DNA of 64,000 bases from Nannocystis pusilla (GCF_020073745.1 NZ_JAIRAU010000036.1:1-64000); one strand, 5' to 3'; numbered from the stretch's first letter, positions 28,237 to 37,868 are shown. Notes: generated by a model from the sequence alone, not told the origin. Numbers and translations: made by a program.

Positions 28237-29952
28237 TCACGGGTCCGACAGGAAGATCTTGATCGCCTCATCCTCGGTCTGCGTGTAGTAGTGCCCGCTC
28301 ACGAGGTCGTCGACGCCGTCCTCGTTGAAGTCGCCGACGACCAGGTGGCGCCCGCGCAGCCCCGGTTCCAGGTCGTGCCCGTCGTAGAACAGGCCGGTGC
28401 CGTCGCCGCGGAAGACGTCGAGGGCGCTGGAGTTCTCCGTCAGCACGGCGATGTCGAGGAACTCGTCGCAATCGAAGTGGCCGGCCGCGCACCCGAGCGC
28501 ATATTCGCCTTCGGCGGGGTACTTGTAGAGCATGGCCCCGAGGCCCGCCGCGCCGCCGAGGCGGACGTGCAGCGCCGCGTCGGTGTTGTAGCGGCCGATC
28601 GCGACGTCCGGATAGGCGTCGCCGTTGAAGTGGCCGACGAGGCCGCAGCGCGGCGCCGAGACGCTCATGATCGGCTGCATCGGCTGCAGCTCGAGCCCGC
28701 CGGCCCCGTCGCCGCGGTAGTGCAGGAAGACACCCTGGCCCGTCACGGACCACACGTCGAGGTGGCCGTCGGCGTCCATGTCGGCGAAGCCGCCCAACCA
28801 GGTCTCGAGCGGCGCGTCGTAGGCCACCGCCGGCCCGAACAGCCCGCCGAACAGACCGCGCCGCAGCGTCACCACGTCCGTGAAGCCCGCGAAGCCGGCC
28901 GCCATCTCGTACCAGCCGTCCTCGTCGAGGTCCCCGAGCGCGACCCAGCGCAGATGCATGAAGGTGTCGTAGACCTCGCCGGCGACCAGGTTGCCGTCAC
29001 CGTCGCCGTAGGAGACGTAGACGTCCTTGGCGGCCTTGTCGCCGACGACGTCGAGGTGCCCGTCCTTGTCGACATCGACCACCAGCTTCGCCAGGTGGGT
29101 CAGCGTCGGGTGGGTCTTGTCCGGGCTTCCCGCGAGCGTGTCGCCGTCTCCGTACCAGATCATGATGCCATACGTGGGATTGGTGGCGACCAGGTCGAGG
29201 TGGCCATCCTCGTTCAGATCGCCGCGGTTCAGGCTCGTGGTGTAGCGCTCGGCGACCATCGCGGCCGGCTTGAACGACAGCCCCGCCGGCATGCCGTCGC
29301 CGCAGGCGAGGCTGTTCGTGCAATTCGTGGTGTCGAGGACGCAGGCCGCGGTGCAGCCGAGCGTGCCGCCCTCGAACCCGAGGCCGATGCAGCTCGCGCC
29401 CGCGAGGTCGGCCCCGTCGCACGCCTCCTGGCCCTCGGCCACGCCGTCGCCGCAGGCCGCTCCCCCGTTCGTGTCCTCGGTGTCGCCCTGCGTCGTGTCA
29501 GGGTTCGTCGTGCCCTCGGTCGTGTCGGTGCTCGTCGTGCTGTCCGGACCGACGCCCGTGTCCGTCCCCGGCCCGGTGTCGGTCGCGGTGCCCTGGGTCG
29601 TGTCGGTCGCGGTGCTCGGGGTCGTGTCGGTCGCGGTCGCGCCCGACTCGCTGGTCCCCTCGGTCGGTACCCCGCCGCTCGCGCTCTCCGACGCCGACTG
29701 CGAACCGGCGGTCGCGCCGTCGGTGCCCGTCCCGGTCGGCACGCTGGTGGGGTCGGTCGATTCGCAGCGGTCTGCCACGCACACGAGTCCCGCCAGGCAC
29801 GCGCCGTCCTCCGCGCATTCGCAGCCCTCGTGTCCCGGGAAGCAGGCGTCGCCGCTCGCCCCGTCGCTCGCGCTGGCATTTGTGGTGTCGTCACCGCAGG
29901 CGATCGACAACAGGGCGAACAGCGCGAGCGAGGCGGAGGTCCGGAGCGACAT
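28237..29952 (-). CDS. FG-GAP/VCBS repeat lipoprotein with Cys-rich modules
   Basis: A 571-residue lipoprotein: signal ending LLSIAC, a small Cys-rich module (CFPGHEGCECAEDGACLAGLVC), a Ser/Thr/Asp linker (about 70-155), a myxobacterial Cys-rich module (CGDGVAEGQEACDGADL ... CTAACVLDTTNC), and a C-terminal VCBS propeller (GDLNEDGHLDLVATN, VDVDKDGHLDVVGD, VGDFNEDGVDDLVSG). Probably a surface Ca2+-binding protein. Start at 29952 has GAGGA at the right distance; an ATG three codons earlier is possible. Paralogous in design to 26704-28188 and 53348-55099. Confidence 0.85.
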   Translation of the reverse strand: MSLRTSASLALFALLSIACGDDTTNASASDGASGDACFPGHEGCECAEDGACLAGLVCVADRCESTDPTSVPTGTGTDGATAGSQSASESASGGVPTEGTSESGATATDTTPSTATDTTQGTATDTGPGTDTGVGPDSTTSTDTTEGTTNPDTTQGDTEDTNGGAACGDGVAEGQEACDGADLAGASCIGLGFEGGTLGCTAACVLDTTNCTNSLACGDGMPAGLSFKPAAMVAERYTTSLNRGDLNEDGHLDLVATNPTYGIMIWYGDGDTLAGSPDKTHPTLTHLAKLVVDVDKDGHLDVVGDKAAKDVYVSYGDGDGNLVAGEVYDTFMHLRWVALGDLDEDGWYEMAAGFAGFTDVVTLRRGLFGGLFGPAVAYDAPLETWLGGFADMDADGHLDVWSVTGQGVFLHYRGDGAGGLELQPMQPIMSVSAPRCGLVGHFNGDAYPDVAIGRYNTDAALHVRLGGAAGLGAMLYKYPAEGEYALGCAAGHFDCDEFLDIAVLTENSSALDVFRGDGTGLFYDGHDLEPGLRGRHLVVGDFNEDGVDDLVSGHYYTQTEDEAIKIFLSDP

Positions 29953-30157
29953 GAGCGCCATCCTCGCAAAAATCCCGGCGGCCGCGCATGCCTGGAGGGG
30001 GAAAGACGCCGAGGAACTGTCTCCAATAGCGACTCGAGACCGCCCATTCAGCAGTTCTTGCGCGCAGGCGGACACGACCTGGCATCCATCCCGGCGTTCG
30101 AAGATGGATGTGTGAAATTCCTGTCGTATGTCGACCCGAGCAGGTCGTCGCATCACC

Positions 30158-30207
30158 AAAAAAGTGGAGCGCGCCCCGGGCCGCTCGCGGACTCCGGGCG
30201 CGCGCTC
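30158..30207 (-). terminator. Rho-independent terminator of the EF-hand lipoprotein gene
   Basis: On the minus strand, directly after the stop at 30228, a GC-rich stem (GAGCGCG ... CGCGCTC, 7 outer pairs extended by CCGG pairs) is followed within 4 bases by six Ts. The best-formed intrinsic terminator in the window. Confidence 0.75.
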
Positions 30208-30227
30208 GGGCAGCTTCACTGCCGCGC

Positions 30228-31328
30228 TCACTCGCAGCGCACGCGCACGTCGACGACCTCGCCGGTGCGCTGGCGGCCCATCGAGCGGTAGACGAAGCTC
30301 GCGCGCTCGAGCCCGCAGTTGCCGCGGCCGTCGCACTCGCGGCGGCTGGCGTAGCCGAGGTCGATCTCGACGATCTCGAAGCTCGCCAGCGGCAGCATCT
30401 CCCAGCCGCTCGAGCGGCGGTCGCCGTCGTGGTCGGCCCACAGCACTAGCTCGCCCCAGCGCGCGTCGCTGGCCGTGATCTTGCCGTCGCGGTCGCTGTC
30501 GAGCTCGGCGAGCGCCTGGAAGCCGTTGTGAGGACCTGTCCCCGAGGACATCTTCGTGGCGGCGCCGAACAGCTCTTTGCCGTCGTCGATGGTGCCGTTG
30601 CGGTCGCGGTCGAGGGCGAGCCACGGGCTGCTCGCGGTCGGCCAGTCGGCGCGCTCGCAGGTGCCGGCGCCGCCGTGGACGTCGAACCCGGCCGCCGCGG
30701 CCGACGCCGGCGCGAACTCGATCTCGTCGCCGAAGCTCAGCACCAGCGGCGTGTTGCAGTCATCCCAGTTCCAGATGTGGCGGCCGTTCTCGTCGGTGGT
30801 GCAGCCCATCTCGATGTCGAAGCCTTCGCCTTCGTTTCCGAAGTCGCACGACTTCTGCTCGCCCGGCTCGCACTCGCTGGCCTCGCCGCACGCGCCCCAG
30901 CGCGTCTCGGTCGCGTCGGCGCTGACGTCGTGGGCCACGCAGTACTGCGTCCCGCCGTCACACGCGCGCGACTCGCCCTCCTTCGCGCAGGTCTCGGTCA
31001 TGCACGTGGTCCACACGAAGTTGTAATGCTCGAGCGACCACGCGCAGAACTCGATCCCGGCGACGCCGCCGCTCTGACAGGCGGCGGACAGCTCCGACTG
31101 ATCGCAGAACTCGTCCGCGCGCCCGAAGTCCTCCTGCGGCTCCGGCTCGCCCTCGTCCTCCCCCTTGACCTCGCCCTCGCTCTCGCCGGACGGCTCGCCG
31201 TCGTCCTTGCCGTCGTCCGTGTCGTCGCTGTTCAGCCCGTCCTGATCGGGGCCAGCCGGGTTCTTCGCGTCGCACGCGGGCAGAACGAGGAAGAGGGAAG
31301 ACAGGGTGAGCAGGCGCGTGGTGGTCAT
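30228..31328 (-). CDS. EF-hand-containing lipoprotein
   Basis: A 366-residue lipoprotein: signal MTTTRLLTLSSLFLVLPAC, a strongly acidic linker (25-70, rich in GEDEGEPEP), a Cys-rich central part (FCDQSELSAAC, CMTETCAKEG), and a C-terminal part with two EF-hand loops, DRDRNGTIDDGKELFG and LDSDRDGKITASDARWGEL, plus WADHDGDRRS. The loops have the Asp/Asn ligands for Ca2+. Proteins of this layout are common in myxobacteria and of unknown role. Contains a 14-bp repeat unit at 30537-30550. Confidence 0.82.
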   Translation of the reverse strand: MTTTRLLTLSSLFLVLPACDAKNPAGPDQDGLNSDDTDDGKDDGEPSGESEGEVKGEDEGEPEPQEDFGRADEFCDQSELSAACQSGGVAGIEFCAWSLEHYNFVWTTCMTETCAKEGESRACDGGTQYCVAHDVSADATETRWGACGEASECEPGEQKSCDFGNEGEGFDIEMGCTTDENGRHIWNWDDCNTPLVLSFGDEIEFAPASAAAAGFDVHGGAGTCERADWPTASSPWLALDRDRNGTIDDGKELFGAATKMSSGTGPHNGFQALAELDSDRDGKITASDARWGELVLWADHDGDRRSSGWEMLPLASFEIVEIDLGYASRRECDGRGNCGLERASFVYRSMGRQRTGEVVDVRVRCE

Positions 31329-32015
31329 GGGGTTCTCCGTCGGTCCGAGCCCCTTAGCAGCACCCGTGCCAAGTCGCCGGAGCGCCCGCAGACGGCCCCC
31401 GGAGCCGCTTCCGTCGCCGGCGGCGCGAGGCGGCCCGGGTGGCCGCGTCGCTCCACCGGCGCCCTGGTGTGACGGTCGCGTCGTGCGATCCCCCGCACGC
31501 GCGGGCATGGCCGCCTTCGCGCGCAGAGGTCCGGGTCTGCCCCATGCGCGACTCGCTCGGCAGGCACGCTCAGGCCGGCTCGACCCAGTACAGCTGTCGG
31601 GGACCGCGAGCGGTGAACGCCTGCTCCTGCGCGCACGCCTTGGCGTAGCTGCGAAAGCGCGCGAGCTCGAAGGCGTTGCCCGGCCTGCTCGAGCCGTGCG
31701 GAGTTCATGACCTCCACTGTAGCAGGATGCTGGAAAAGGGGGGGCGGCTGCATCGACGCCGATTGCGCGTGGCGTGACGGCCGGGTCCTCGATGACGTGC
31801 ACCGATTGACCTGTGGCGATATCGACATTGCCGGAGCGGAGCGGCGATGCGTCGGGTCCCATGATTCGATACGACGGCGACGAGGCCCGCCGTACCTCAT
31901 CCGGGATGACCGCGCCGGCCGCTCGGCGCGACCCTGAAGTCGCGCGCGGCTGCGCTGCGAGGGCAGGGATGTCACCGCGCCAAGAACATCCCGCGTCATC
32001 GCCTGTCCATCGCGC
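31329..32015. other. 687-bp intergenic region
   Basis: Divergent gap between two exported-protein genes. It contains a short frameshifted coding remnant on the minus strand (31570-31708). The remainder shows nothing I can support. Confidence 0.4.
31570..31708 (-). pseudogene. Possible remnant of a short gene
   Basis: On the minus strand a frame with protein-like composition reads GNAFELARFRSYAKACAQEQ and ends in LYWVEPA before a stop. It has no start codon in frame; a Met-led frame (MNSARLEQA) runs into it with a one-base shift. This looks like the tail of a degraded gene. No family recognised and chance cannot be excluded. Confidence 0.25.
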
Positions 32016-33161
32016 ATGCCTCGTGTCACCTGGTCTCTCGCCGCGCTCTTGCTGGCGTGCATGCCGCCCCGCGGCGCCCCCCGGTCCGCGCAGGAGCCCG
32101 CCGCTCCCCCGGCCAGCGCCCCGGACTTCGCCGCGCCCGCCCCGGCGCCCGTCGCCGGCGCGACCTGTGATTACCCGGCCGAGGCCCCGGCGCGCTTCGA
32201 GGAGCTGCGAGCCGCCGGGGGTCCCTGCCGCGCCGTCCCGGCCCGAGTGGCTCGCGAACTGCGCGCGGAGATCCGCGAGCGATGGGCGCGCGAGTGGCCG
32301 GCGGGTCGGCTCGAGATCCGGGGCGGCTGCGATCGCCTCGGCGCACAGCCGAGCTCCATCGTCATCGAGAGCTGCGAAGGCCACGGCGGCGCGCTGACGC
32401 TGGCCCGCTTCGAGCGCGAGGCCAGCGGCGCGTACGACCTCGTCCTGCTCGAGTACGACCACGATGCCCGGGTCGCGGGCAAGGACGAGCAAGACCCGTG
32501 GCAGGCCCACTCGTCCGGGCCGCTCGCGGTTCGCCGCGCGCGACTCGATGGCGCCGTCATGGCGCCGCTGCTCGAGCGCTTGCGAGCCGCGGCCCACGTC
32601 GAGATCGAGGAGCACGAGCCGCCCCCGCGCAAGGACAACAGCTTCGCCGTCATGGCGAGCGGCTCGTCCCACTACTACCACGCCGCGCTCCGCCTGGCCG
32701 ACGACCGCGGTCGCGGGGTGCAGCACGTGTTCACCGGCCACGACGGCACGGGCCACGATCAGAAGCTCGGCGTGCCGCTGGCGATCGTCGCCGAGGCCCT
32801 GGACACGCTGCTCGCCGATCCCCCCGTGCGCTCGCGCTTGACCGAGCTCGGGGCCGACGACCCCGCCGCGCGCGACCTGTTCGCCCGCGTGTTCTGGGCC
32901 GCCCGCGACCGCGGCGACGACGACTGGTACGTCGAGCAGCTGCTCGGCATGACGGCGCTCCTCGGCTCCGCGCAGCACGTGCCGGCGCTCGTCGACCGAC
33001 TGCGCGCGCGCGGCGAACGTGGCGTCACGCGCACCCACATCGTCGTCGTCAACGCAATCGCCGCGCTCGCCGGCTACGACGTCCGCCACGACGCGGGCGG
33101 CGAGCCGAGGCCGCTCGCCAGCGTCGTCGCCGACACCCTCGCCGCCTGCGAGAAGGGCTGA
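32016..33161 (+). CDS. Predicted lipoprotein, unknown function
   Basis: A 381-residue protein with signal MPRVTWSLAALLLAC (Cys 15) and a Pro/Ala-rich linker to residue 48. The mature domain has two halves: one with paired Cys (GGCDRLGAQ, IESCEGHGG), and one with conserved-looking HYYHAALRLADDRGRGVQHVFTGHDGTGHDQ. The C-terminal quarter is helical. I recognise no family. It converges on the DUF1501 gene with only 18 bases between stops. Confidence 0.7.
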   Translation: MPRVTWSLAALLLACMPPRGAPRSAQEPAAPPASAPDFAAPAPAPVAGATCDYPAEAPARFEELRAAGGPCRAVPARVARELRAEIRERWAREWPAGRLEIRGGCDRLGAQPSSIVIESCEGHGGALTLARFEREASGAYDLVLLEYDHDARVAGKDEQDPWQAHSSGPLAVRRARLDGAVMAPLLERLRAAAHVEIEEHEPPPRKDNSFAVMASGSSHYYHAALRLADDRGRGVQHVFTGHDGTGHDQKLGVPLAIVAEALDTLLADPPVRSRLTELGADDPAARDLFARVFWAARDRGDDDWYVEQLLGMTALLGSAQHVPALVDRLRARGERGVTRTHIVVVNAIAALAGYDVRHDAGGEPRPLASVVADTLAACEKG

Positions 33162-33179
33162 CGCAAGCGCGCCTGCGGA

Positions 33180-34664
33180 TCAGGCGAGCAGCGCGGACAT
33201 GTCGATGCGCTCGGGGAATTCGATGTCGAGCGCCTGGGCGATGGCGGAGTAGATGTGGCCCTCGGAGCACTTCAGGCCCGGGTCGGAGTCACCCGTGCTG
33301 CCGTCGAAGCCGTAGGTCTCGCAGGTCGTGGGATCGATGCCGCCGAACACGCGGTTGCCCGCGAGCAGCGGCGAGACGATCAGCGTGCCGTTGTTGAGCG
33401 AATGGCCGGTGCCCCACGACTCCGCCCCGGCGGGCCGCGTCTTGTCGCGGCCGAAGTCGGTGGCGACGTAGATCATGGACCGGTCCCACATCTTCCCGAG
33501 CGCGGGATCGCCGAGGTAGTCGAGCTGCTGCAGGAGGTCGACCAGCGCGTCGACCGCCTTGAGGACGTGGCCCCACATCAAGTACTGCGCCATGCGGTGG
33601 TCGTTGTGCGAGAAGTCGAAGGCGATCGGGGTGGTGATCAGCTTCTCGTTGCCGAAGGTCGGCTCCTGGCGCAGGCCGATGGTGCTGACGCACGAGAGGC
33701 CGTAGTAGGCCAGGAGCACCGACAGCGCCGCCTGGGACTCCCAGGGATCGACCAGGAAGTTGGAGAACTTGCTGGCCAGCGTCGGCAGCAGCGGGCTCGA
33801 CATCACGCCGTACTTGGGGTCGAGGAGCTCGGGCGGCAAGAGGGTCAGCCGATCCATCATCTTGGCCGCCTCGAGGCGCGGCTGCACCTCGCGGCGGTTG
33901 GTGAGGAAGCGCTGCCGTCGGGGGCTGTCGGCGAAGGTCTTGCCGAACATCGACGCGTCGTCGAGCTCCTCGCGAACGCCGCGCGCGCGCTCCACCAGCG
34001 CGCGGTCGGGGGCCCCGAGCACCCCCTTGACGCCGTCCAGCGCCGCCGCGAAGCCGAGCGGCGAGGCGATGATCTCCGCCTGCGCGAACGCGGGGAGCGA
34101 GGGATCGACGCCGGGCTGGATGTACCCGTCGTTGGCCATGTTGCAGTTCGGGATGATCAGATCTTCGCCGTGGCGGAGCGCCATCGCCTCCATGATCGTC
34201 CGACCGCGGTTGATCCCGGCGCCGGTCACCGCCCGGTGCTGACCGACGTTATGGTTGACGCTGGTACATTCCTGCGTCAGCACCGTCATCCACCGGTGGT
34301 GCTTGGCGAGGAAGCCGTCGAGCGAGAAGCCCAACTCGTAGAGATTCCCCAGCAGTCCGGCCGGTTCGACGTAGCCGGGGCAGCGGATGTTGCTCCCGGT
34401 CGGGGTGATGATGTGCGCGTCTTCGTAGACGTTCAGGGTGTCGGCCAGCGCGTCGTCGTCGACCTCGGTGCGGGTCACGGGCAGGAAGCTGTCGACGATG
34501 CTCGCCCCGCCCGTGGCGCACAGGACGAACAGCAGCTTGCGGTCCTTGTCGGCGGTGCTGCCCTCGCGCTCCATGGCCCGGCCGATGGCCGAGCCGAGCG
34601 CCGTCGTACCCATCGCTCCTGCCATCGCCAGGAGCATCTGTCGTCGCCCGATCTTGGTAGTCAT
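33180..34664 (-). CDS. DUF1501-family exported protein (Tat signal)
   Basis: A 494-residue protein. The N-terminus MTTKIGRRQMLLAMAGAMGTTALGSAIG is a twin-arginine-type signal, then LLFVLCATGGASIVDSFLP opens a DUF1501 (sulfatase-like fold) domain, with VNHNVGQHRAVTGAGINRGRTIMEAMA, DFSHNDHRMAQYLMWGHVLK and IYVATDFGRDKT. DUF1501 proteins usually accompany cytochrome-c-containing planctomycete-type proteins, as here. Last gene of a three-gene minus-strand cluster (35324-36799, 34684-35310, this gene). Periplasmic location inferred; substrate unknown. Confidence 0.85.
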   Translation of the reverse strand: MTTKIGRRQMLLAMAGAMGTTALGSAIGRAMEREGSTADKDRKLLFVLCATGGASIVDSFLPVTRTEVDDDALADTLNVYEDAHIITPTGSNIRCPGYVEPAGLLGNLYELGFSLDGFLAKHHRWMTVLTQECTSVNHNVGQHRAVTGAGINRGRTIMEAMALRHGEDLIIPNCNMANDGYIQPGVDPSLPAFAQAEIIASPLGFAAALDGVKGVLGAPDRALVERARGVREELDDASMFGKTFADSPRRQRFLTNRREVQPRLEAAKMMDRLTLLPPELLDPKYGVMSSPLLPTLASKFSNFLVDPWESQAALSVLLAYYGLSCVSTIGLRQEPTFGNEKLITTPIAFDFSHNDHRMAQYLMWGHVLKAVDALVDLLQQLDYLGDPALGKMWDRSMIYVATDFGRDKTRPAGAESWGTGHSLNNGTLIVSPLLAGNRVFGGIDPTTCETYGFDGSTGDSDPGLKCSEGHIYSAIAQALDIEFPERIDMSALLA

Positions 34665-34683
34665 CGCTTTTCGCTCCCGTCGC

Positions 34684-35310
34684 TCAGAAGAACAAGAACT
34701 CGCTCGAGGTGCCGATGGCGAAGCAGGCCAGCACGGCGAATTCGTGGGCCGAGACCGGCTCGCCCGCGTCGTCGACGGTGAGCCCGCCGAGGGTCGTCAG
34801 CTCGTGGGCCTCCGGGTCGCGCGACAGCAGGCGGCGATACAGCGCGGTGACCGTGGCCGCGAAGGCCTCGTCCTCGGGGGCCGGCGCCGCCTCGCCGAAG
34901 TCGAGCTCGGTGAAGACGACCGGAGCGCCGCCGCGGTCGAGGTCCGCCCGGTTGACGCAGGCGCTCATGACCACGCGATCGAGCACGATCGGCGTCGACA
35001 CCAGGGTGTCGGGCAGGGGCTCGTAGAGGCCGATGCGCAGCGGATCCGCGGCGCCGAGCGCGATATGGTGGATCTCCCGGGTGCAGGAGCCCCGGCCGAG
35101 CTCGTTGCACACGCCGTCCTCGGGGAGCTCGAGCGCACGCATGAGGTCCCGCTGGAGCGCCGCGTTGCGCTTCCATTGCAGCTCGCCGCGCTGGGCGCGT
35201 TGCACCTCGTCGGCTCCGGTGTCCTCGGTGCCGCCGGCGTCGCCGTCGCGACAGCCGCTCGCCAGCGCCAGCACCGGCAGGAGGGAACGAAGGAGAATGC
35301 GCATGATCAT
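34684..35310 (-). CDS. Lipoprotein of the DUF1501/cytochrome cluster
   Basis: A 208-residue lipoprotein: signal MIMRILLRSLLPVLALASGC, then a soluble helical domain ending in SAHEFAVLACFAIGTSSEFLFF. The last 60 residues (TVTALYRRLLSRDPEAHELTTL) resemble the C-terminal portion of proteins found in such clusters. Start at ATG 35310 because AAAGGAG lies 8-14 bases upstream. Its start lies 13 bases after the stop of the cytochrome gene and its own stop lies 19 bases before the DUF1501 start, so the three are one operon. Confidence 0.75.
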   Translation of the reverse strand: MIMRILLRSLLPVLALASGCRDGDAGGTEDTGADEVQRAQRGELQWKRNAALQRDLMRALELPEDGVCNELGRGSCTREIHHIALGAADPLRIGLYEPLPDTLVSTPIVLDRVVMSACVNRADLDRGGAPVVFTELDFGEAAPAPEDEAFAATVTALYRRLLSRDPEAHELTTLGGLTVDDAGEPVSAHEFAVLACFAIGTSSEFLFF

Positions 35311-35323
35311 CGTCGTGCTCCTT

Positions 35324-36799
35324 TCACGGGACCCCGAAGGCGTCGGTGTCGACGAGGCGGTGCAATAGGCGGTTGGCCGAGTAGCCGTCGGCGGGCATCG
35401 CGGTCCAGACCGCGTCGAATTCCTCGAGCTCGTCCGGCAGGGGCTCGTGCCCGACGGCGTAGACGAAGAACATGTCGGCGAGGTTGCGCTGGAACTCGCG
35501 CGACTGCGCCATCTGCTGGGCGAGCTCGACGAGGTTCTCGACCTTCCGATCGAGCACGACGAACTCCGGCTGCGCCTCGTCCCACCCCGGGATCCGCTCG
35601 GTCGGGCGCTCGGGGCGGTATTGCCCGGTGCGACTCAGGTTCTTGAGGTCGATGCCCTCGTAGTAGGCGAACGCGTACGAGAGCGGGTCGAGCGTCGAGT
35701 GACACTGCGCGCACGCGGCAGCGTCGACGCCCTTGGCGTCGATGTCGAGCGGCTCGCCCGCGACCGGCCTGATGCCCTGGCTCAGCGACAGGTCGAGCCC
35801 GAGGTATTCGCGGTAGGCGTGCCCGGCCGCGACGCGGGGGACCGCCGCGAACATGATGTTGAGCAGCAGGTTCCACTGGGTCGTCAGCATGCCGGCGCGA
35901 TGCTCCGGCGCGAGCAGCTGGCCGCCGCCGAACCCCATCGGCGGGTTGGGGATCGTGCCGTCGATCCGCTGCCAGTTGCCGGCGTCGTCGCGGCCGATGT
36001 GGTATTGCGCGGTGAGCAGCTCGCGGGCGTCGCGGTCGCCGGAGAGGAGGTACTGCCACAGGCGGTAGTCCCACTGGTAATCGGCGAGCGTGATCTTGTA
36101 ACCGCTGATGAGGACGTCGGTCTCGGCGCCGAGGGCCTTGACCGGGCGGATCTTCGGGTGCGCGAGCGACGTCAGCGCCTCGTCGATCCAGAAGTCGGAC
36201 TCGAGGCACTCGGCGAGCGCGTCGTGGATCGCCGCGAGCTGGGCCTCGCCGTCGAGCTCGGCGAACGCCCTGGCCTCCTTGTACGAGGGGGAGGCGCCGC
36301 AGAACAGCAAGCGCACCCGCTTGTAGGCGTAGCTCGGATCGTACTCGCCGATCGCGTAGCTCGGGTTCTCGGCCCCCTCGGGCGTCGGCCGCGGCATCCA
36401 CTGTGACAGCGGATCGCCGGGATCGGTGCCGAGCTCGATCTCCTCGCGGTTGCTCAGGCCGTCGCCGTCGCTGTCGTCGTCCTCGATCGACACGAGCGCC
36501 GCGGCGATGTTGTCGTCGAACGCGCCGCCGCCCAGCGCGGCGAACACGGCGCCGCCGTACGCGTTCCAGGCCACCGGCTGGGTCGACAGGTGGCACTTGT
36601 TGCACGTGACGCTCCGACCCATGCACTCGGGCGCGTCGGCGTAGGTCTCGCAGAAGGCGCGCGGGCCCGTGGGTCTCGCCCAGGCCTCGGTGGTGCCGAC
36701 GCTGATGCCGGCGAACGCCAGGAGACACCGGGTGTGCCGCGACAGCGAGCGAACGAGGAAGACGGTCGGTGTCAGGTGAGGCGGTCGTTCCGTCGGCAT
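35324..36799 (-). CDS. Exported c-type cytochrome-like protein with Ca2+-binding loop
   Basis: A 491-residue protein with an N-terminal hydrophobic signal (FLVRSLSRHTRCLLAFAGISVGTT). Two CxxCH haem c motifs are visible: CNKCH near residue 67 and CAQCH near residue 365. A thrombospondin type 3-like Asp loop DDDSDGDGLSNREE follows the first haem. The C-terminal part has LAQQMAQSREFQRNLADMFFVYAVGHEP, as in DUF1585/DUF1588-type proteins of planctomycetes. Probably periplasmic electron transfer coupled to the DUF1501 partner; the reaction is unknown. First gene of the operon. Confidence 0.82.
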   Translation of the reverse strand: MPTERPPHLTPTVFLVRSLSRHTRCLLAFAGISVGTTEAWARPTGPRAFCETYADAPECMGRSVTCNKCHLSTQPVAWNAYGGAVFAALGGGAFDDNIAAALVSIEDDDSDGDGLSNREEIELGTDPGDPLSQWMPRPTPEGAENPSYAIGEYDPSYAYKRVRLLFCGASPSYKEARAFAELDGEAQLAAIHDALAECLESDFWIDEALTSLAHPKIRPVKALGAETDVLISGYKITLADYQWDYRLWQYLLSGDRDARELLTAQYHIGRDDAGNWQRIDGTIPNPPMGFGGGQLLAPEHRAGMLTTQWNLLLNIMFAAVPRVAAGHAYREYLGLDLSLSQGIRPVAGEPLDIDAKGVDAAACAQCHSTLDPLSYAFAYYEGIDLKNLSRTGQYRPERPTERIPGWDEAQPEFVVLDRKVENLVELAQQMAQSREFQRNLADMFFVYAVGHEPLPDELEEFDAVWTAMPADGYSANRLLHRLVDTDAFGVP

Positions 36800-36885
36800 G
36801 GCGTCCGAGAGCAGAGTACGCCAGGAGATGAGTAGCGACTACGCGACATCGAAGCGCTTCTGTGGTGCGCCGATGCTCCAGTACA

Positions 36886-37836
36886 ATGACGCGCGTGGAC
36901 GCCCTGCTCGCGAACTTGCCGACCCTTCTGGTTCTCGCTCGTACCGGCTCGCTGACCGCCGCGGCGGCCGAGCTCGGCGTACCCAGGAGCACGGTGAGCC
37001 GCCGCCTGGCTCGACTCGAACACGATTTGGACGTCGTCCTCGCCGAGAGGAATACGCGCACTTTCACGCTCACCGGGGCGGGGCGCCGGCTCGCGGCGGA
37101 GGCAGGGGTGTTGCTCGCCAACCTACAGAGCATCTCCGACTCGGTCCGCGCCGACGCGGGTCAAATTCGCGGACGTTTGCGCTTCGCCATGCCGGCCGGC
37201 CTCGGCGGTGCGTCCATCGGGCACGTGCTCGGGCGCCTGCAGCGACAATACCCGGCCGTCGAGATCGAGATCGTGGTGACCGAGCGGCGCCCGAATCTCG
37301 TCGAGGAACGCTTCGACGCGATCATCACCACCGAGGCGCCTCCCGAGCTGCCGTGGATGCGGCGCAAGCTCGGGGAGGCACACTTCATCGCGGTCGCCAG
37401 TCCAGCCTATCTCGCCGGTCGCTCGCCGCTCACGAAGCCGCAAGATCTGGCGGAACACGTGGTGCTCTCCGGCCCACGGGGCGTGGAGGGGCTCACGACC
37501 TGGCCGCAGCTCCGCGGCACGTCGCTGCTCGTGCGCCCGTGGTTGGCCACCAACGACCTCCCCCTGTTGCGGCTCTCGGCGCTCGAGGGGCTCGGCGTCG
37601 CGCTGTTGCCGATGCACCTGGTGTTCCAGGACCTCGCGGCGAACACTCTGGTGCGGGTGCTGCCGGAAGACATCGGCGCCACGCTCGAGATCATCGCGTT
37701 GTTCCTGCCCGAGCGGGCCAGGAGCCCGGTCCTGCGCGCGGTCTTCACCGACATCGCGCGCTACAACGCGGAGCGCAGCACGACCCGTCTCACCGCGCCG
37801 CCACGGCGGGGCTCGGCCCGGCGAGAAACGCCGTAG
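36886..37836 (+). CDS. LysR-family transcriptional regulator
   Basis: A 316-residue LysR protein, helix-turn-helix at residues 6-60 (LLANLPTLLVLARTGSLTAAAAELGVPRSTVSRRLARLEHDLDVVLAERNTRTF), effector domain from about 85 (GRLRFAMPAGLGGASIGHVLGRL). Start at ATG 36886; a GTG 24 bases upstream is possible. It is divergent from the cytochrome operon (87-bp gap), which is a candidate target, and convergent with a glutathione transferase. Confidence 0.9.
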   Translation: MTRVDALLANLPTLLVLARTGSLTAAAAELGVPRSTVSRRLARLEHDLDVVLAERNTRTFTLTGAGRRLAAEAGVLLANLQSISDSVRADAGQIRGRLRFAMPAGLGGASIGHVLGRLQRQYPAVEIEIVVTERRPNLVEERFDAIITTEAPPELPWMRRKLGEAHFIAVASPAYLAGRSPLTKPQDLAEHVVLSGPRGVEGLTTWPQLRGTSLLVRPWLATNDLPLLRLSALEGLGVALLPMHLVFQDLAANTLVRVLPEDIGATLEIIALFLPERARSPVLRAVFTDIARYNAERSTTRLTAPPRRGSARRETP

Positions 37837-37868
37837 CCCGGTACAGCTCGCGGCTACGCCGGGCGCTA
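37834..37868. terminator. Bidirectional terminator hairpin
   Basis: TAGCCCGG and CCGGGCGCTA arms around a GC-rich loop, overlapping the stop of both the LysR and the GST gene. Confidence 0.5.
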
